Below, piece by piece: positions 36,082-44,783 of a DNA stretch of 64,000 nucleotides; position 1 is the first letter of the stretch; each line of letters opens with the position of its first letter. Source of the DNA: Dyadobacter sp. CECT 9275 (lineage in GTDB: Bacteria > Bacteroidota > Bacteroidia > Cytophagales > Spirosomataceae); contig NZ_CAJRAF010000002.1 in NCBI RefSeq assembly GCF_907164905.1, positions 1,488,001-1,552,000 on the forward strand. Reading direction: 5' to 3'. Made by a program: the position numbers and the translations under genes. The notes under the pieces were generated by a model. That model had not been told where the DNA came from. It did not search any database and saw only the letters and a program-made list of their open reading frames with translations.

Positions 36082-36702
36082 TTAAACCAACCCCAACCCT
36101 GCCGCTGCTTTGATAAGCGACGCCGTATTGTTGACGTCAAACTTCATCAGCAGATTAGATCTGTGACTGTTGACAGTAGCCACACTTACAAATAACTGCT
36201 CAGCAATCTGTGGGTTGGTCATCCCTTCGGCAATCAAGACAAGTACTTCCTTTTCGCGGCGTGTAAGAAAGGGAATACTCTTGGGAGTTACGGCGTTGGA
36301 CTGGTTCTGGTCAAAATTTACATTCATGTAATACCCTCCTGCCTGCACCTGCCTGATGGCCTCCAGAATTTCCTCTTTGGTCGAACTCTTGATCAGGTAA
36401 CCGCTGGCCCCGTTCTGAATCATCCTCGATACATACGCCCGCTCCGTGAAGGTACTGAGGGCCAAAGATTTAACATCAGGAAACTGTTCCTTTATTTTTT
36501 TGCAGAGATCAATCCCGCTAATGTCCGGCAGGTTAATATCAAGAAATACGATGTCCACTTTATTGTTTTTCAGAAAGGCAACGGTATCAAAGGCATTGGA
36601 CGCAGTACCTACTACCGCAATACCGCTGCTGTCTGCCAGCAATGACTTTAATCCTTCAACAACCAGTGGGTGGTCGTCAACAATAAGTATTTTCACATTC
36701 AT
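36082..36702 (-). CDS. NarL/LuxR-type response regulator
   Basis: 206 residues from the ATG at 36702 (upstream in-frame codons have no receiver homology). The receiver domain 1-120 has the acidic pair in ILIVDDHP, the phospho-Asp in IVFLDINLPDISG (about residue 54), the Ser/Thr in LALSTFTERAYV and Lys in YLIKSSTKEE. The LuxR helix-turn-helix is at about 140-205 with LTRREKEVLVLIAEGMTNPQIAEQLFVSVATVNSHRSNLLMKF. The cognate kinase is encoded 55 nt upstream on the same strand. Its likely target region is the palindrome at 38757-38801. Confidence 0.93.
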   Translation of the reverse strand: MNVKILIVDDHPLVVEGLKSLLADSSGIAVVGTASNAFDTVAFLKNNKVDIVFLDINLPDISGIDLCKKIKEQFPDVKSLALSTFTERAYVSRMIQNGASGYLIKSSTKEEILEAIRQVQAGGYYMNVNFDQNQSNAVTPKSIPFLTRREKEVLVLIAEGMTNPQIAEQLFVSVATVNSHRSNLLMKFDVNNTASLIKAAAGLGLV

Positions 36703-36757
36703 CCGGGTGGGGCGTCTGGTTAGGGTTCTGTTAAGGCAGAGAAAACAAACTAGGTAA

Positions 36758-38686
36758 CTATAGGGTGATCTCAACAAGGATAGAGGTTCCTTCCTCGGGC
36801 TTGGACTGTATATCCAGCTTGCCGTTCAGATAGTCTACCCTTGCCTGAACGTTCCCAAGACCTGTACCCTTTTTTTGTCTGACCTTTTCAACATCAAAAC
36901 CCTTTCCGTTATCTTCAACCGTCAGGCTTACGTTTTTGCCCATCCGGGTAAGTTGGACCTGCGCCTCGGTGGCTTCCGCATATTTCAGCACATTGTTCAA
37001 CAACTCCTGGGCAATACGGTACAGCACGATCTCAATGGAGGAATCAAGCCGCTGGTCGAAGCCAAAGGTATGGATCGAAACCTGCAACTGTCCTGATTCA
37101 CTGATCCCGTTGCAAAAATCCGTAAGCGCATCTATCAGCCCGAACCTGACCAGCGTTTCGGGCATCATACTGTGTGCCACGCGCCGCATTTCGCTGATGG
37201 CGCCATCCAATTGGCTGAGTGCCCTGGTGAACGTCATCGCGCTCGCTTCGGGCAAAATTACATTTCCTTTCACCGAATTTAGTGTTAATTTGATACCTGA
37301 CAATAATCCCCCAAGTCCATCATGGAGGTCTCTTGCTACGCGGGTGCGTTCTTCTTCCTGTCCTTTTAATATAGAATGTGTGGCCAGGAGCTGCCGCTCC
37401 TGCTGTAATCTTAATACTTCATTTTCCGCGATCCGCTTTCTGATGGCGATGTTCCTGTAAACCAGTCCCGCCACAACCAGCAGAACCAGCAAACCTGCTA
37501 CAAGACTGTAAATAAGGGTATTGCGGGCCTGTTTTTCCTTTTCAAGAGAGATAATCCTGTTTTCCTTTTGTGCTGTCAGATACCTTGTGTCCAGTTCCTG
37601 CAACTGTTTCTGTACATCAATTCCCTGTAGCGAATCATCCAGTATGGAATATTTCATCAGGTAATCATAGGCAGCCTTGTAGTTCTCTTGCCGGTACATA
37701 TCTGTCGCATAATCCTCATAAAGCTCCACCAGGCGGTCGGTCATTTCATTTTCCTCCGCAATTTTCAATGCCTCCGCAGTTAACTTAGCCGACAAATCAG
37801 GCAGGTTCATATCTTCGGCAACAAACATCAATGCCCGCAGGCATTCTATCTCAAGGAAAACGTTCCCCGATTTTCGCGCCAGTTTGAGACCTTCCTCTCC
37901 ATACTCCTTTGCCCTGGCCAACTGTTTGTCTGCTCTGCTGGCCCGGCACAAACCTGCATAAGCCTGGATCACATATATGTCCGAACCAATGGCTTTTGCA
38001 ACCGCCAGCCCTTCCTTAAAATGAGTCGCTCCTTCCTTATATCTCTTTAGATTCGAAAGACAAACCCCGTTGGTTGTAAGTATATCCGCCAGCTGCAGAC
38101 TATCTTTCATTGGCCTCGCCAGGGCCAGCGCCTTTTGCTTGTATTGCAGCGACTTGTTCAACAAATTGGCATGCTCAAAGGCCGTACCAATATTGACATA
38201 TAACCTGGGCAGGTATTCCGTTTTACCAAGTTTTTGGAATACATCCGCTGACAGCTGATTATAGCGTATCGCCTCCCTGAAATTGGCCATGTAGGTGTAA
38301 CTGGCTGCTATATTTGCAAGACTTTTGCCTATGTTAACCTGGTGTTTCATTCTTTTGGCAATTTCCAGGCTTTCCATATTTAGTTTCAGGCCCGGTTCAT
38401 ATTTGCCCTGCAGATTTAATACATAGGTGTAATTGGACCGAAACTTAAATCGTCCTGTGTCGTAATTCAGCTTTTCACTCAGCTCACTCGCTTTCAGATA
38501 GTACTTGGCTGCGCTGTCAAGGTTCTTATTTTCTAAAAATTGCCCGTATTCAATATAGCTCAGTACCAGGTTGGTATCCTGTCTACTCTCCCCGATTTTT
38601 TTCAGAATTTCATTTACATCCTTGTTCTGGGCAAATGTTTCGGTGACGATCAAAAGAGAAAAAAGTACTTTAATTACAAGTTGCAT
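36758..38686 (-). CDS. TPR-containing sensor histidine kinase (HisKA_3 / NarX-DesK type)
   Basis: 642 residues from the ATG at 38686, where a signal sequence begins (MQLVIKVLFSLLIVTETFAQ); the frame is open upstream through the palindrome, but that part is not protein-like. A periplasmic stretch of TPR repeats (about 30-380) is followed by one membrane helix (387-408), a coiled-coil, then HisKA_3 with phospho-His in RVARDLHDGLGGLLSG (about residue 453). The HATPase has DNGKGFD and KGTGLGNVQARV at the C-terminus. The TPRs probably sense a protein or peptide. It pairs with the response regulator directly downstream. Confidence 0.92.
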   Translation of the reverse strand: MQLVIKVLFSLLIVTETFAQNKDVNEILKKIGESRQDTNLVLSYIEYGQFLENKNLDSAAKYYLKASELSEKLNYDTGRFKFRSNYTYVLNLQGKYEPGLKLNMESLEIAKRMKHQVNIGKSLANIAASYTYMANFREAIRYNQLSADVFQKLGKTEYLPRLYVNIGTAFEHANLLNKSLQYKQKALALARPMKDSLQLADILTTNGVCLSNLKRYKEGATHFKEGLAVAKAIGSDIYVIQAYAGLCRASRADKQLARAKEYGEEGLKLARKSGNVFLEIECLRALMFVAEDMNLPDLSAKLTAEALKIAEENEMTDRLVELYEDYATDMYRQENYKAAYDYLMKYSILDDSLQGIDVQKQLQELDTRYLTAQKENRIISLEKEKQARNTLIYSLVAGLLVLLVVAGLVYRNIAIRKRIAENEVLRLQQERQLLATHSILKGQEEERTRVARDLHDGLGGLLSGIKLTLNSVKGNVILPEASAMTFTRALSQLDGAISEMRRVAHSMMPETLVRFGLIDALTDFCNGISESGQLQVSIHTFGFDQRLDSSIEIVLYRIAQELLNNVLKYAEATEAQVQLTRMGKNVSLTVEDNGKGFDVEKVRQKKGTGLGNVQARVDYLNGKLDIQSKPEEGTSILVEITL

Positions 38687-38756
38687 TGCACGGCTAATGG
38701 GTTGTTGAGCCGGTAAATTACCTGAGTAAAGGTTATAAATAAAACCGTTAACTAAT

Positions 38757-38801
38757 ATCATATGAAAGCATGATTTTTGAAAAATCATGCTTTCATATGA
38801 T
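38757..38801. repeat. 45-bp perfect palindrome between divergent genes
   Basis: Two 22-bp arms (38757-38778 and 38780-38801) are perfectly complementary around one central G; the centre is TTTTTGAAAAA. It lies in the 194-nt region between the kinase start (38686, minus) and the lipoprotein start (38881, plus), and its right end touches the predicted -33 element of the lipoprotein. No gene converges on it and no T-run follows, so a terminator is unlikely. It is most likely an operator or a structured 5' leader. Confidence 0.9.
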
Positions 38802-38832
38802 TGTCCGCCAGGGCCGGGGGAATCTACCTTTG
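38801..38832 (+). promoter_or_regulatory. Predicted promoter of the small lipoprotein gene
   Basis: TTG at 38801-38803, 21 nt, then TACCTTTG at 38825-38832, an exact TAnnTTTG box. The start codon is 48 nt further. The -33 TTG begins on the last base of the 45-bp palindrome, so a bound regulator would sit directly beside RNA polymerase. Confidence 0.55.
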
Positions 38833-38880
38833 TGCCGTTCAAAACAAAGTATTCAGCTCAGTATTAAATCATTATCAGCC

Positions 38881-39285
38881 ATGAAAAATTTCCTCATCAT
38901 TTTGACCTTCACATCCTTTCTGTTTTCCTGCAAGAAGGACAAGGATGCTGCGCCCGAATTGAGCGCAAGAGTCGCAGGTACTTATCAAGCCAGCCGGATG
39001 ACTGCCGACGGCCAGGCGCTTCCGTTAGGCAACGGTACCGAACTCCAGATAATCCTGACCAAAGCATCTGCAGAAACTGTAAACGGGACAATGAAACTGA
39101 AACTCGGAGGCAATCCCGAACCAGATGAAAGCCTGGGACTGCTGATCCTGAAGGATGCAGGTGATTCGGGTACGGACATCTTCACGGGCACCGACAAAGT
39201 GGGTACAGTTTCCAAAAGCGGGAGCCTCACCGTTACCGTGGAAGATGACGGCGTTGAATATAAAATTTACGCCGACAAGAAATAA
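38881..39285 (+). CDS. Small lipoprotein, function unknown
   Basis: 134 residues from the ATG at 38881. The lipoprotein signal is MKNFLIILTFTSFLFSCKKD (Cys at residue 17). The mature part is about 117 residues, with VAGTYQASRMTADGQALPL and alternating polar/hydrophobic strands, suggesting a small beta-barrel or lipocalin-like fold. I recognise no named family. It has its own predicted promoter beside the 45-bp palindrome and is divergent from a two-component system, so it is a good candidate target of that system. Confidence 0.75.
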   Translation: MKNFLIILTFTSFLFSCKKDKDAAPELSARVAGTYQASRMTADGQALPLGNGTELQIILTKASAETVNGTMKLKLGGNPEPDESLGLLILKDAGDSGTDIFTGTDKVGTVSKSGSLTVTVEDDGVEYKIYADKK

Positions 39286-39346
39286 AGCTTCCGGGCTCGT
39301 CCCGGGTCATTGCCCGGATTTCGCATTTGAATAACCCACCCAGTAC

Positions 39347-39379
39347 CAGGGGCATAAAATGCCAATAAATATGCCCCTG
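39347..39379 (+). terminator. Probable terminator after the small lipoprotein gene
   Basis: 9-bp perfect arms CAGGGGCAT (39347-39355) and ATGCCCCTG (39371-39379), with a 15-nt loop, followed by the T-rich CTTTATTCTTTTG. It lies 61 nt after the stop. Confidence 0.5.
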
Positions 39380-39445
39380 CTTTATTCTTTTGATTTAACT
39401 CCAGCAACAGTTTTTCTTCTGTCTTAAACAGAGGAGGACAAATCT

Positions 39446-39478
39446 CAAGAACAGAGAACATACGATGCTCTGTTCTTG
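39446..39478. repeat. Inverted repeat in the leader of the 301-residue secreted protein
   Basis: Perfect 11-bp arms CAAGAACAGAG (39446-39456) and CTCTGTTCTTG (39468-39478), with an 11-nt loop. Three further pairs (one G-T) can form at the base. It ends 22 nt before the ATG at 39501. A smaller stem lies just upstream (about 39417-39435). It could be an operator or an RNA hairpin that controls translation. Confidence 0.6.
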
Positions 39479-39500
39479 GGAATCAAATTATCTATTAGCC

Positions 39501-40406
39501 ATGAAAAATAGTATTCTCTCATTTTTTATTTACGCGGCATGCGTATGCTTTCTGAATTTTAGATTCTCCGACGATTACTCCGAATTTGGTATCACCACTC
39601 GCGATGTCCAGGAACGGCTCTGGAGCGGTCTTCAGCAGAACCGGCTTTATGTCCCATATTTACCCGGTGCTGTTAAAGACGCCTGCCGTGCAATTTCACC
39701 AGACCAGCAGACTGCCGCCATTCAGAAACTGGGCGGACTGGTTAAATCTTACTATGCTTCCGAGGACTTTAAAAAGAGGTACAGCAACTGGCTCGCGAAA
39801 AGCTTCCCGCAAACTGAAACCATTGTGACCGAGGAAAAAAAGGCGCAGATCAGGGAGTCAAAAATCAGAAGTGTACAAAATGTCACCCCCAAAAGCGTGG
39901 AACCCGTTGTGGATATGCAGATCCAGTCTGGTGATACTTACAAGGGAATGGAGGCAATGATTGCCAGCATGCCTGTGGAGCAGCGTGCCGATTTCAAAAA
40001 ACAGATCGATACCGGAAAACAGAATGCAGCATTTTTCAGAAAAATAAAACCTTTACTGACGTCTGACTTTGAGGAATTCAAAAAGCAATATGCCGAACAC
40101 CTTGCTCAGGAACAAATTACCCAGGAACAGGAGAGGCTTGTTAACAATAACAAAACCAACGCCGAGGAATTAGAAAAATGGAAGAATCCCAAAAAGATCC
40201 TGGCAGCGAAACTAACCGAGTTCCTCGACAAAAGTAAAGGGGTTGATTTTGCGGCGCAGACAAAAGAAGTCAACAATCGCAAAAAATTTGTGAATGCAGC
40301 TTACGAAACCAAAAGTGATATCTGGAAATTTTGCTACCGCATGGGAAAAACGCCGACAGCCACCGCCAGAACATTTGCCCAGCAGTGGCTCACGGAGTTA
40401 AAGTAA
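39501..40406 (+). CDS. Secreted or membrane-anchored helical protein, function unknown
   Basis: 301 residues from the ATG at 39501; the frame opens at 39465, but MKNSILSFFIYAACVCFLN is a clear export signal. The rest is mostly helical and charged, with a Lys/Glu/Gln-rich central part (about 110-230) that may form a coiled coil (EEFKKQYAEHLAQEQITQEQERL). It has no recognisable catalytic motif. It stands alone between the small lipoprotein and the convergent M20 gene and is preceded by a notable hairpin. I do not recognise the family. Confidence 0.65.
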   Translation: MKNSILSFFIYAACVCFLNFRFSDDYSEFGITTRDVQERLWSGLQQNRLYVPYLPGAVKDACRAISPDQQTAAIQKLGGLVKSYYASEDFKKRYSNWLAKSFPQTETIVTEEKKAQIRESKIRSVQNVTPKSVEPVVDMQIQSGDTYKGMEAMIASMPVEQRADFKKQIDTGKQNAAFFRKIKPLLTSDFEEFKKQYAEHLAQEQITQEQERLVNNNKTNAEELEKWKNPKKILAAKLTEFLDKSKGVDFAAQTKEVNNRKKFVNAAYETKSDIWKFCYRMGKTPTATARTFAQQWLTELK

Positions 40407-40563
40407 GCTGCCGCCAGCTTTGCAGAAAACAGGGCCAGCAATAAAACGATGTGCCGTAGAAACAACAGCAGGGCAAGCTCCCTCTTACGTGCCTGCGGCA
40501 CACCTCATATTAAATTACCCCATTTTTCTATGAAGCTTATGTATCTAACAGGATGTCATTACC

Positions 40564-41874
40564 TTATTTTTTGACCGATTCCTTTTCAAGATAGTCTACC
40601 GCAAGCCGGCTCAGTGCGCGAACACCCAGTACAAGCCCTGTTTCATCCAGATAAAAATCCGGCGTATGGTGCGGGGCTGCCTCAGAAATGGCTTTCCCCT
40701 TAGGCATACCGCCCAGGAAAAAGAAAAAACCCGGTACTTTCTGCTGAAAATAAGAGAAGTCTTCGGCACCCGTTTTTGCCGGAATAAGAGAAACGTTTTC
40801 CTTGCCGGCCACATTTTCAAGTGTCCCAATCATCCGGGCCGTCAATGCCTCATTGTTGAAAGTGACGGGATACAATACATCAATTTTAACATGGGCCTTT
40901 GCCCCAGCACTTTCCGCGATCAGCGAGGAAATATCCGTAACCCGTTTGTGTACCAAACTGTGCATTTCTTCATCAAACGTTCTGATGGTCCCGATCATCT
41001 TCACTTCTTCGGGAATAATATTCTGCCTGATCCCCCCGTGAATGGCTCCGATAGTCACCACAGCCGGGGCCTTTGTCAGATTAAGATTACGGCTAACAAT
41101 AGTCTGCAGAGCTGTAACAATCTGGGAAGAAGTCACAATAGGGTCCACACCAGACCAGGGATATGCACCGTGGGTTTGTTTGCCTTTCACTTCGATACTA
41201 AAAAAATCAACCGCAGCCATGGTGGCACCCGGCCGGTAGGATATCTTGTTGGCTTCTATCTGTGAATCAATGTGAAGTCCGAAAATGGCATCAACTTTTG
41301 GGTTCTCCAGTACCCCTTCCTTCACCATGAGTTTAGCCCCGCCCTCTTCGCCTTCCGGGGCACCCTCCTCAGCAGGCTGGAATATAAACTTTACCGTTCC
41401 TTTGATGTCTCCTTTCATCCCGGCCAATACCTCTGCCACTCCCATCAGGATAGCCACATGGGTATCATGCCCGCAAGCATGCATAACCCCCGTTTTTTGA
41501 CCGTTGTAGTCGGCAACTACCGTCGATTTGAAAGGTACCTCCACCCGTTCGGTTACCGGCAGGCCATCCATATCGGCCCTTAAGGCAACCACCGGACCCG
41601 GCTTTCCTCCTTTCAGGATACCCACCACTCCGGTATGCGCAATGCCGGTTTTCACTTCAAATCCAAGTTTTTTGAGATGAGCCGCTACCTTTTCCGCTGT
41701 TTTAAATTCCCGGTTTCCAAGTTCGGGATTAGTATGAAAATGGCGGCGCCATGTAATAATGGTTGGTTCCAGTTCCTTTGATTTCTTGTCAATTCTGGTC
41801 CATAGCGGGTTCTGAGCAGCTAGCCAAGCAGGAGTGAAAGTTGCTAAAACAAAAAGTAAGAAGTGCTTTTTCAT
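40564..41874 (-). CDS. Secreted M20-family amidohydrolase/peptidase
   Basis: 436 residues with a signal peptide (ending LAAQ). This is the M20D type that hydrolyses N-acyl amino acids or similar amides with a metal centre. Metal and catalytic motifs are WRRHFHTNPELGNREFKTA, VALRADMDGLPVTE, VMHACGHDTHVAILMG, FQPAEEGAPEGEEGG and, at the C-terminus, AAPHHTPDFYLDE. A Glu-rich loop follows the catalytic Glu. A lid domain (about 205-320) has VEVKGKQTHGAYPWSGVDPI and IHGGIRQNIIPEEV. The neighbouring SusC/SusD operon on the same strand might supply its substrate, but a terminator separates them. Confidence 0.92.
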   Translation of the reverse strand: MKKHFLLFVLATFTPAWLAAQNPLWTRIDKKSKELEPTIITWRRHFHTNPELGNREFKTAEKVAAHLKKLGFEVKTGIAHTGVVGILKGGKPGPVVALRADMDGLPVTERVEVPFKSTVVADYNGQKTGVMHACGHDTHVAILMGVAEVLAGMKGDIKGTVKFIFQPAEEGAPEGEEGGAKLMVKEGVLENPKVDAIFGLHIDSQIEANKISYRPGATMAAVDFFSIEVKGKQTHGAYPWSGVDPIVTSSQIVTALQTIVSRNLNLTKAPAVVTIGAIHGGIRQNIIPEEVKMIGTIRTFDEEMHSLVHKRVTDISSLIAESAGAKAHVKIDVLYPVTFNNEALTARMIGTLENVAGKENVSLIPAKTGAEDFSYFQQKVPGFFFFLGGMPKGKAISEAAPHHTPDFYLDETGLVLGVRALSRLAVDYLEKESVKK

Positions 41875-41960
41875 GAGTGGTCATTTCAATTTCGGTAAGA
41901 ATATACCAAAATATGGAATTATGACACCATTTACCAAAAATGACGGCTCCGGTATCAAAC

Positions 41961-41994
41961 AAAAGCGGGAGCCCCTGCCGAGGCCCCCGCTTTT
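41961..41994 (-). terminator. Terminator of the SusC/SusD operon
   Basis: 13-bp arms with one mismatch (41961-41973 and 41982-41994) and an 8-nt loop. The outer part is AAAAGCGGG/CCCGCTTTT, so the minus-strand transcript ends in a U-run. It lies 31 nt after the stop of the last gene of the operon. Confidence 0.7.
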
Positions 41995-42024
41995 CTGATT
42001 TCTATTAATTCTGTGGTGAACAAA

Positions 42025-42513
42025 TCAATGCTCATCCTCCTGAAATCCTGTACGACGGTATCCTGCATATTCATATTGCGTGCCCGGATCGTCTGAGAAC
42101 TCAAATTTCACGTAAATGGAATCTGTCTTATTACCACCCGGTGTGGTGGCAGCTCCTTTCAATACCTTGCCTTCAATGACAGATACTTTGATGGTTGGGC
42201 TATACATATTAGACAGACCAGGCGCTGCATTGAAAGTCATAGCAGGCAAATTCACTTTTGCTACAATTTTTGCAGGCCACAATTCATGGTCATCCAGTAA
42301 AAGATCCGTGTCATTGTTAGCCGCAGTGTTACTTGTCGTAATCAGGTTAAAACCTGCACCGATGTCCTCTCCATCCACCAGCACATTGATCCACCATTCA
42401 CCGGCCATCGCCTGAAGTTTGGTTCCTCCAATGGTAGGATCATTTCCAAGGTCACAGGCCGAGAGGGAGATACCAATGGCAAGAATGCCTATATATCCTA
42501 AAATCTTATTCAT
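42025..42513 (-). CDS. SusC/D-associated lipoprotein, lipid-binding-hydrolase-like (PF12888 type)
   Basis: 162 residues with a lipoprotein signal (MNKILGYIGILAIGISLSAC, Cys at 20). The mature part begins with AMAGEWWINVLVDGED and continues as beta strands (FNLITTSNTAANNDTDLLLDDHELWPAKIVAKVNL), like the small lipoproteins annotated as putative lipid-binding hydrolases near SusC/SusD pairs. No catalytic residues are evident. It is the last gene of the four-gene operon, 12 nt after the previous one, and probably forms part of the surface complex. Confidence 0.75.
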   Translation of the reverse strand: MNKILGYIGILAIGISLSACDLGNDPTIGGTKLQAMAGEWWINVLVDGEDIGAGFNLITTSNTAANNDTDLLLDDHELWPAKIVAKVNLPAMTFNAAPGLSNMYSPTIKVSVIEGKVLKGAATTPGGNKTDSIYVKFEFSDDPGTQYEYAGYRRTGFQEDEH

Positions 42514-42525
42514 CTTTCTTCTGGT

Positions 42526-43269
42526 TTAAAATGATACTTGTTTCAAGGTTGCAACAAATTCATATACGTTCCATGCGGTGGTCAGCACAATCGTCTTTGT
42601 CGCAGGATCCACTGTCAGGGACTTGGGAGTTACAGGACCGCCAAAACCCAGTACCTGAGGAGCGCCTCCAAAAGTAAAGCTGTTGGTGCCAATGTTGGTA
42701 GCGGTAACTTCCAGGCCAGGAGCCAGATATGCATCACCAAGGGCCCTTCCCAACTGGTACCAGCCACCTATCGCGTCCGAGATCTGATAAGTATTTTCAG
42801 TACCTGGTTTTTTGCGGATCAGGATATACTTCATATTGGTATACTGTGCACCTGATACTGCATTTCTGAATACCGTAGAAGTATAGAGGCCCTCGATAGA
42901 AGTCTTAAGATCACCTGTACAGGCCGTCCAGACCACACGGCTCGCATTGGCGGGATATCCGTCTTTATTAACCGCCCTGTAATTAACCGTGTACCGGTCG
43001 GCGGTGGTAGGTACAGAAGCAACCGTACCGCCGCTGATCATTGCAGAAACCGTGGTGTTTACGGGGATATCCGCTCCGTTCTCAACCGCTGTTACACCCG
43101 GATCTGTAAAAGCTGTTCCGCAGGAGGCCAGCACTACTTCATCTCCTTTATAATCAAATTCGGGGAAATAGGTGATATCTGAAATCCCTTCTGTTACTTT
43201 ATCCGGCTCACAGGATAATCCCAGAACACCAACAAAGGCAATCGCTATATATTTTAGTTGTCTTTTCAT
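42526..43269 (-). CDS. Surface lipoprotein with Ig-like domain (DUF5012/DUF5011-like), SusC/D accessory
   Basis: 247 residues with a lipoprotein signal (lipobox LGLSC, Cys about 20). The N-terminal 100 residues form an Ig-like strand pattern with GDEVVLASCGTAFTDPGVTAVENGADIPV and the typical phrase DRYTVNYRAVNKDGYPANASRVV. The C-terminal half contains IEGLYTSTVFRN...YILIRKK and is probably the ligand-facing domain. Such lipoproteins occupy the SusE/F position and lie on the cell surface. It is third in the operon, 18 nt after susD. Confidence 0.8.
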   Translation of the reverse strand: MKRQLKYIAIAFVGVLGLSCEPDKVTEGISDITYFPEFDYKGDEVVLASCGTAFTDPGVTAVENGADIPVNTTVSAMISGGTVASVPTTADRYTVNYRAVNKDGYPANASRVVWTACTGDLKTSIEGLYTSTVFRNAVSGAQYTNMKYILIRKKPGTENTYQISDAIGGWYQLGRALGDAYLAPGLEVTATNIGTNSFTFGGAPQVLGFGGPVTPKSLTVDPATKTIVLTTAWNVYEFVATLKQVSF

Positions 43270-43287
43270 CTCTGATATTTTTAAAGA

Positions 43288-44772
43288 TTATTTCATCCAC
43301 CAGATTTTGTCCGTAACCTCTGCTGCCGGAGGCGTATTGGGGTTTACATCCCTGGAAGCGGCTGTATACAATATTCTCTTCGCAAACACACCGCTTGTAA
43401 CTCCTTTTACAGGATAGGTCCACTCTCCTGGCACGTAGCTTTCATCTGTAACCGGAACCGGAGAATTACGCGGATATCCTGTACGTGCCTGATCCCAGAA
43501 GGATTCGTATCCCTGGCGGAACATTGCCACCCACTTTTGCGTGATGATCGCTTCCAGCTGTTGTTCCTGAGTTCCGGTAGAAGGATAAGCGTAAACACCC
43601 CCAGTTGCTATTTTGGTACCATCAAAAGGAATGGCGAATTTGGCATAAGCAGCTGTAACCGCCTTGTCATAGAATGATTTTGCCATGGCAGCGTCACCTG
43701 TTCTCAGGTAGGCCTCCGCCAAAAGGAAGTATACTTCGTCCAGGCTGAAATAAAAGAACGGATCAACCGCAGTCATTTTGGCAACACTGGGGACCGCGGG
43801 CAGTACAACTGTAGAGCTTTCGTCATAATTACCCTGAGCGAGACCATACTGGCCGTTGGTACCTGGCGTGAAGTAAGCATTAAGCCGTGCAAGATCATCG
43901 TGCGCTTCCAGGTAAGACTGGAAGGTTTTGCTCAAACGCAGGTTACTGGAAACATTCAGCTGCCTTACGTTATTTTCAAACAATGGATTGCTCCGGTTGG
44001 GCTCGTCCTTAAACTGTGTAAGCGCTGCATTTGTTGTAAGGAATTCAGTATCGCTGTCAAGCATAGCTTTAATGGCCGCTATCGCCTGCTCCGAGTTCGA
44101 ACTGGCTGTCTGGCGAAGGTACATTTTTAGCTTCAGCGTGTTGGCAAAACGTTTCCATGCGTCAATTTGTCCGGCTGCGGATAAAGTTCCGAATACCAGG
44201 TCAGAGGATATTCTGGTGGATTTACCATTATTAAAATCCAAAGCCAATGCTGCATCCAGGCGTTTCAGTAACTCAGCATATACCGCCGGGCCATCATCAT
44301 ACTTAGGATTCGGTATGTTTGATGCCTGCAACGCTTCCGTCAACGGAATTTTATCAAACCAGTCGGCCAGCATCTGGTATCCATAACATTGCATAGCCAC
44401 TGCCTGCAACAGCAGGTTGTTGTTTTCCAGCGCGGTTGCCTTGGTCTTTACGTCTTCAAAGTCGTTTAGTCCACCGGCATAAAGTTCCGTCCAGGCAATG
44501 TTATAGGTGGCTGCTACCAGCTGATACGAGTCAATGATCCGGTACTGGGAAGCTACATGTGACTGTGTCCAGTGCTGTGACCATAGGCCACCGATGATGG
44601 CGAAGTCTCCTCCAACAACACCAGCGACAGATACCTGAGCCGCAGGGAGTACAAATTCAGGTGCAACGTCCGACGGGTTGTTGGGATCACTGTTGACGTC
44701 CAGCCATTTTTCGCAGGAACCCAGTGACAGGACTGCCAATATCAATAAACTATGTTTTAAAATACTTTTCAT
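43288..44772 (-). CDS. SusD-like outer-membrane lipoprotein (SusD-like_2)
   Basis: 494 residues, lipoprotein signal (LLILAVLSLGSC, Cys about 20). It has the helical TPR-like fold of SusD: YQLVAATYNIAWTELYAGGLNDFEDV, MLADWFDKIPLTEAL, YDDGPAVYAELLKRLDAALAL, FYFSLDEVYFLLAEAYLRTGDAAMAKSFYDKAV, WVAMFRQGYESFWDQARTGYP. These caps bind ligand over the SusC barrel and open like a pedal bin. The sub-type (PF12771) is often seen with systems of unknown or peptide/oligosaccharide substrates. It is 11 nt after susC. Confidence 0.93.
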   Translation of the reverse strand: MKSILKHSLLILAVLSLGSCEKWLDVNSDPNNPSDVAPEFVLPAAQVSVAGVVGGDFAIIGGLWSQHWTQSHVASQYRIIDSYQLVAATYNIAWTELYAGGLNDFEDVKTKATALENNNLLLQAVAMQCYGYQMLADWFDKIPLTEALQASNIPNPKYDDGPAVYAELLKRLDAALALDFNNGKSTRISSDLVFGTLSAAGQIDAWKRFANTLKLKMYLRQTASSNSEQAIAAIKAMLDSDTEFLTTNAALTQFKDEPNRSNPLFENNVRQLNVSSNLRLSKTFQSYLEAHDDLARLNAYFTPGTNGQYGLAQGNYDESSTVVLPAVPSVAKMTAVDPFFYFSLDEVYFLLAEAYLRTGDAAMAKSFYDKAVTAAYAKFAIPFDGTKIATGGVYAYPSTGTQEQQLEAIITQKWVAMFRQGYESFWDQARTGYPRNSPVPVTDESYVPGEWTYPVKGVTSGVFAKRILYTAASRDVNPNTPPAAEVTDKIWWMK

Positions 44773-44783
44773 TGTGAAGCAAA

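Noticed and set aside
38757..38801. Palindrome read as a rho-independent terminator
   Set aside because: Both neighbouring genes start next to it and run away from it, and no T-run follows either arm.
40666..41265. 199-codon plus-strand frame opposite the M20 gene
   Set aside because: Shadow of the M20 gene, whose metal motifs are all intact on the other strand.
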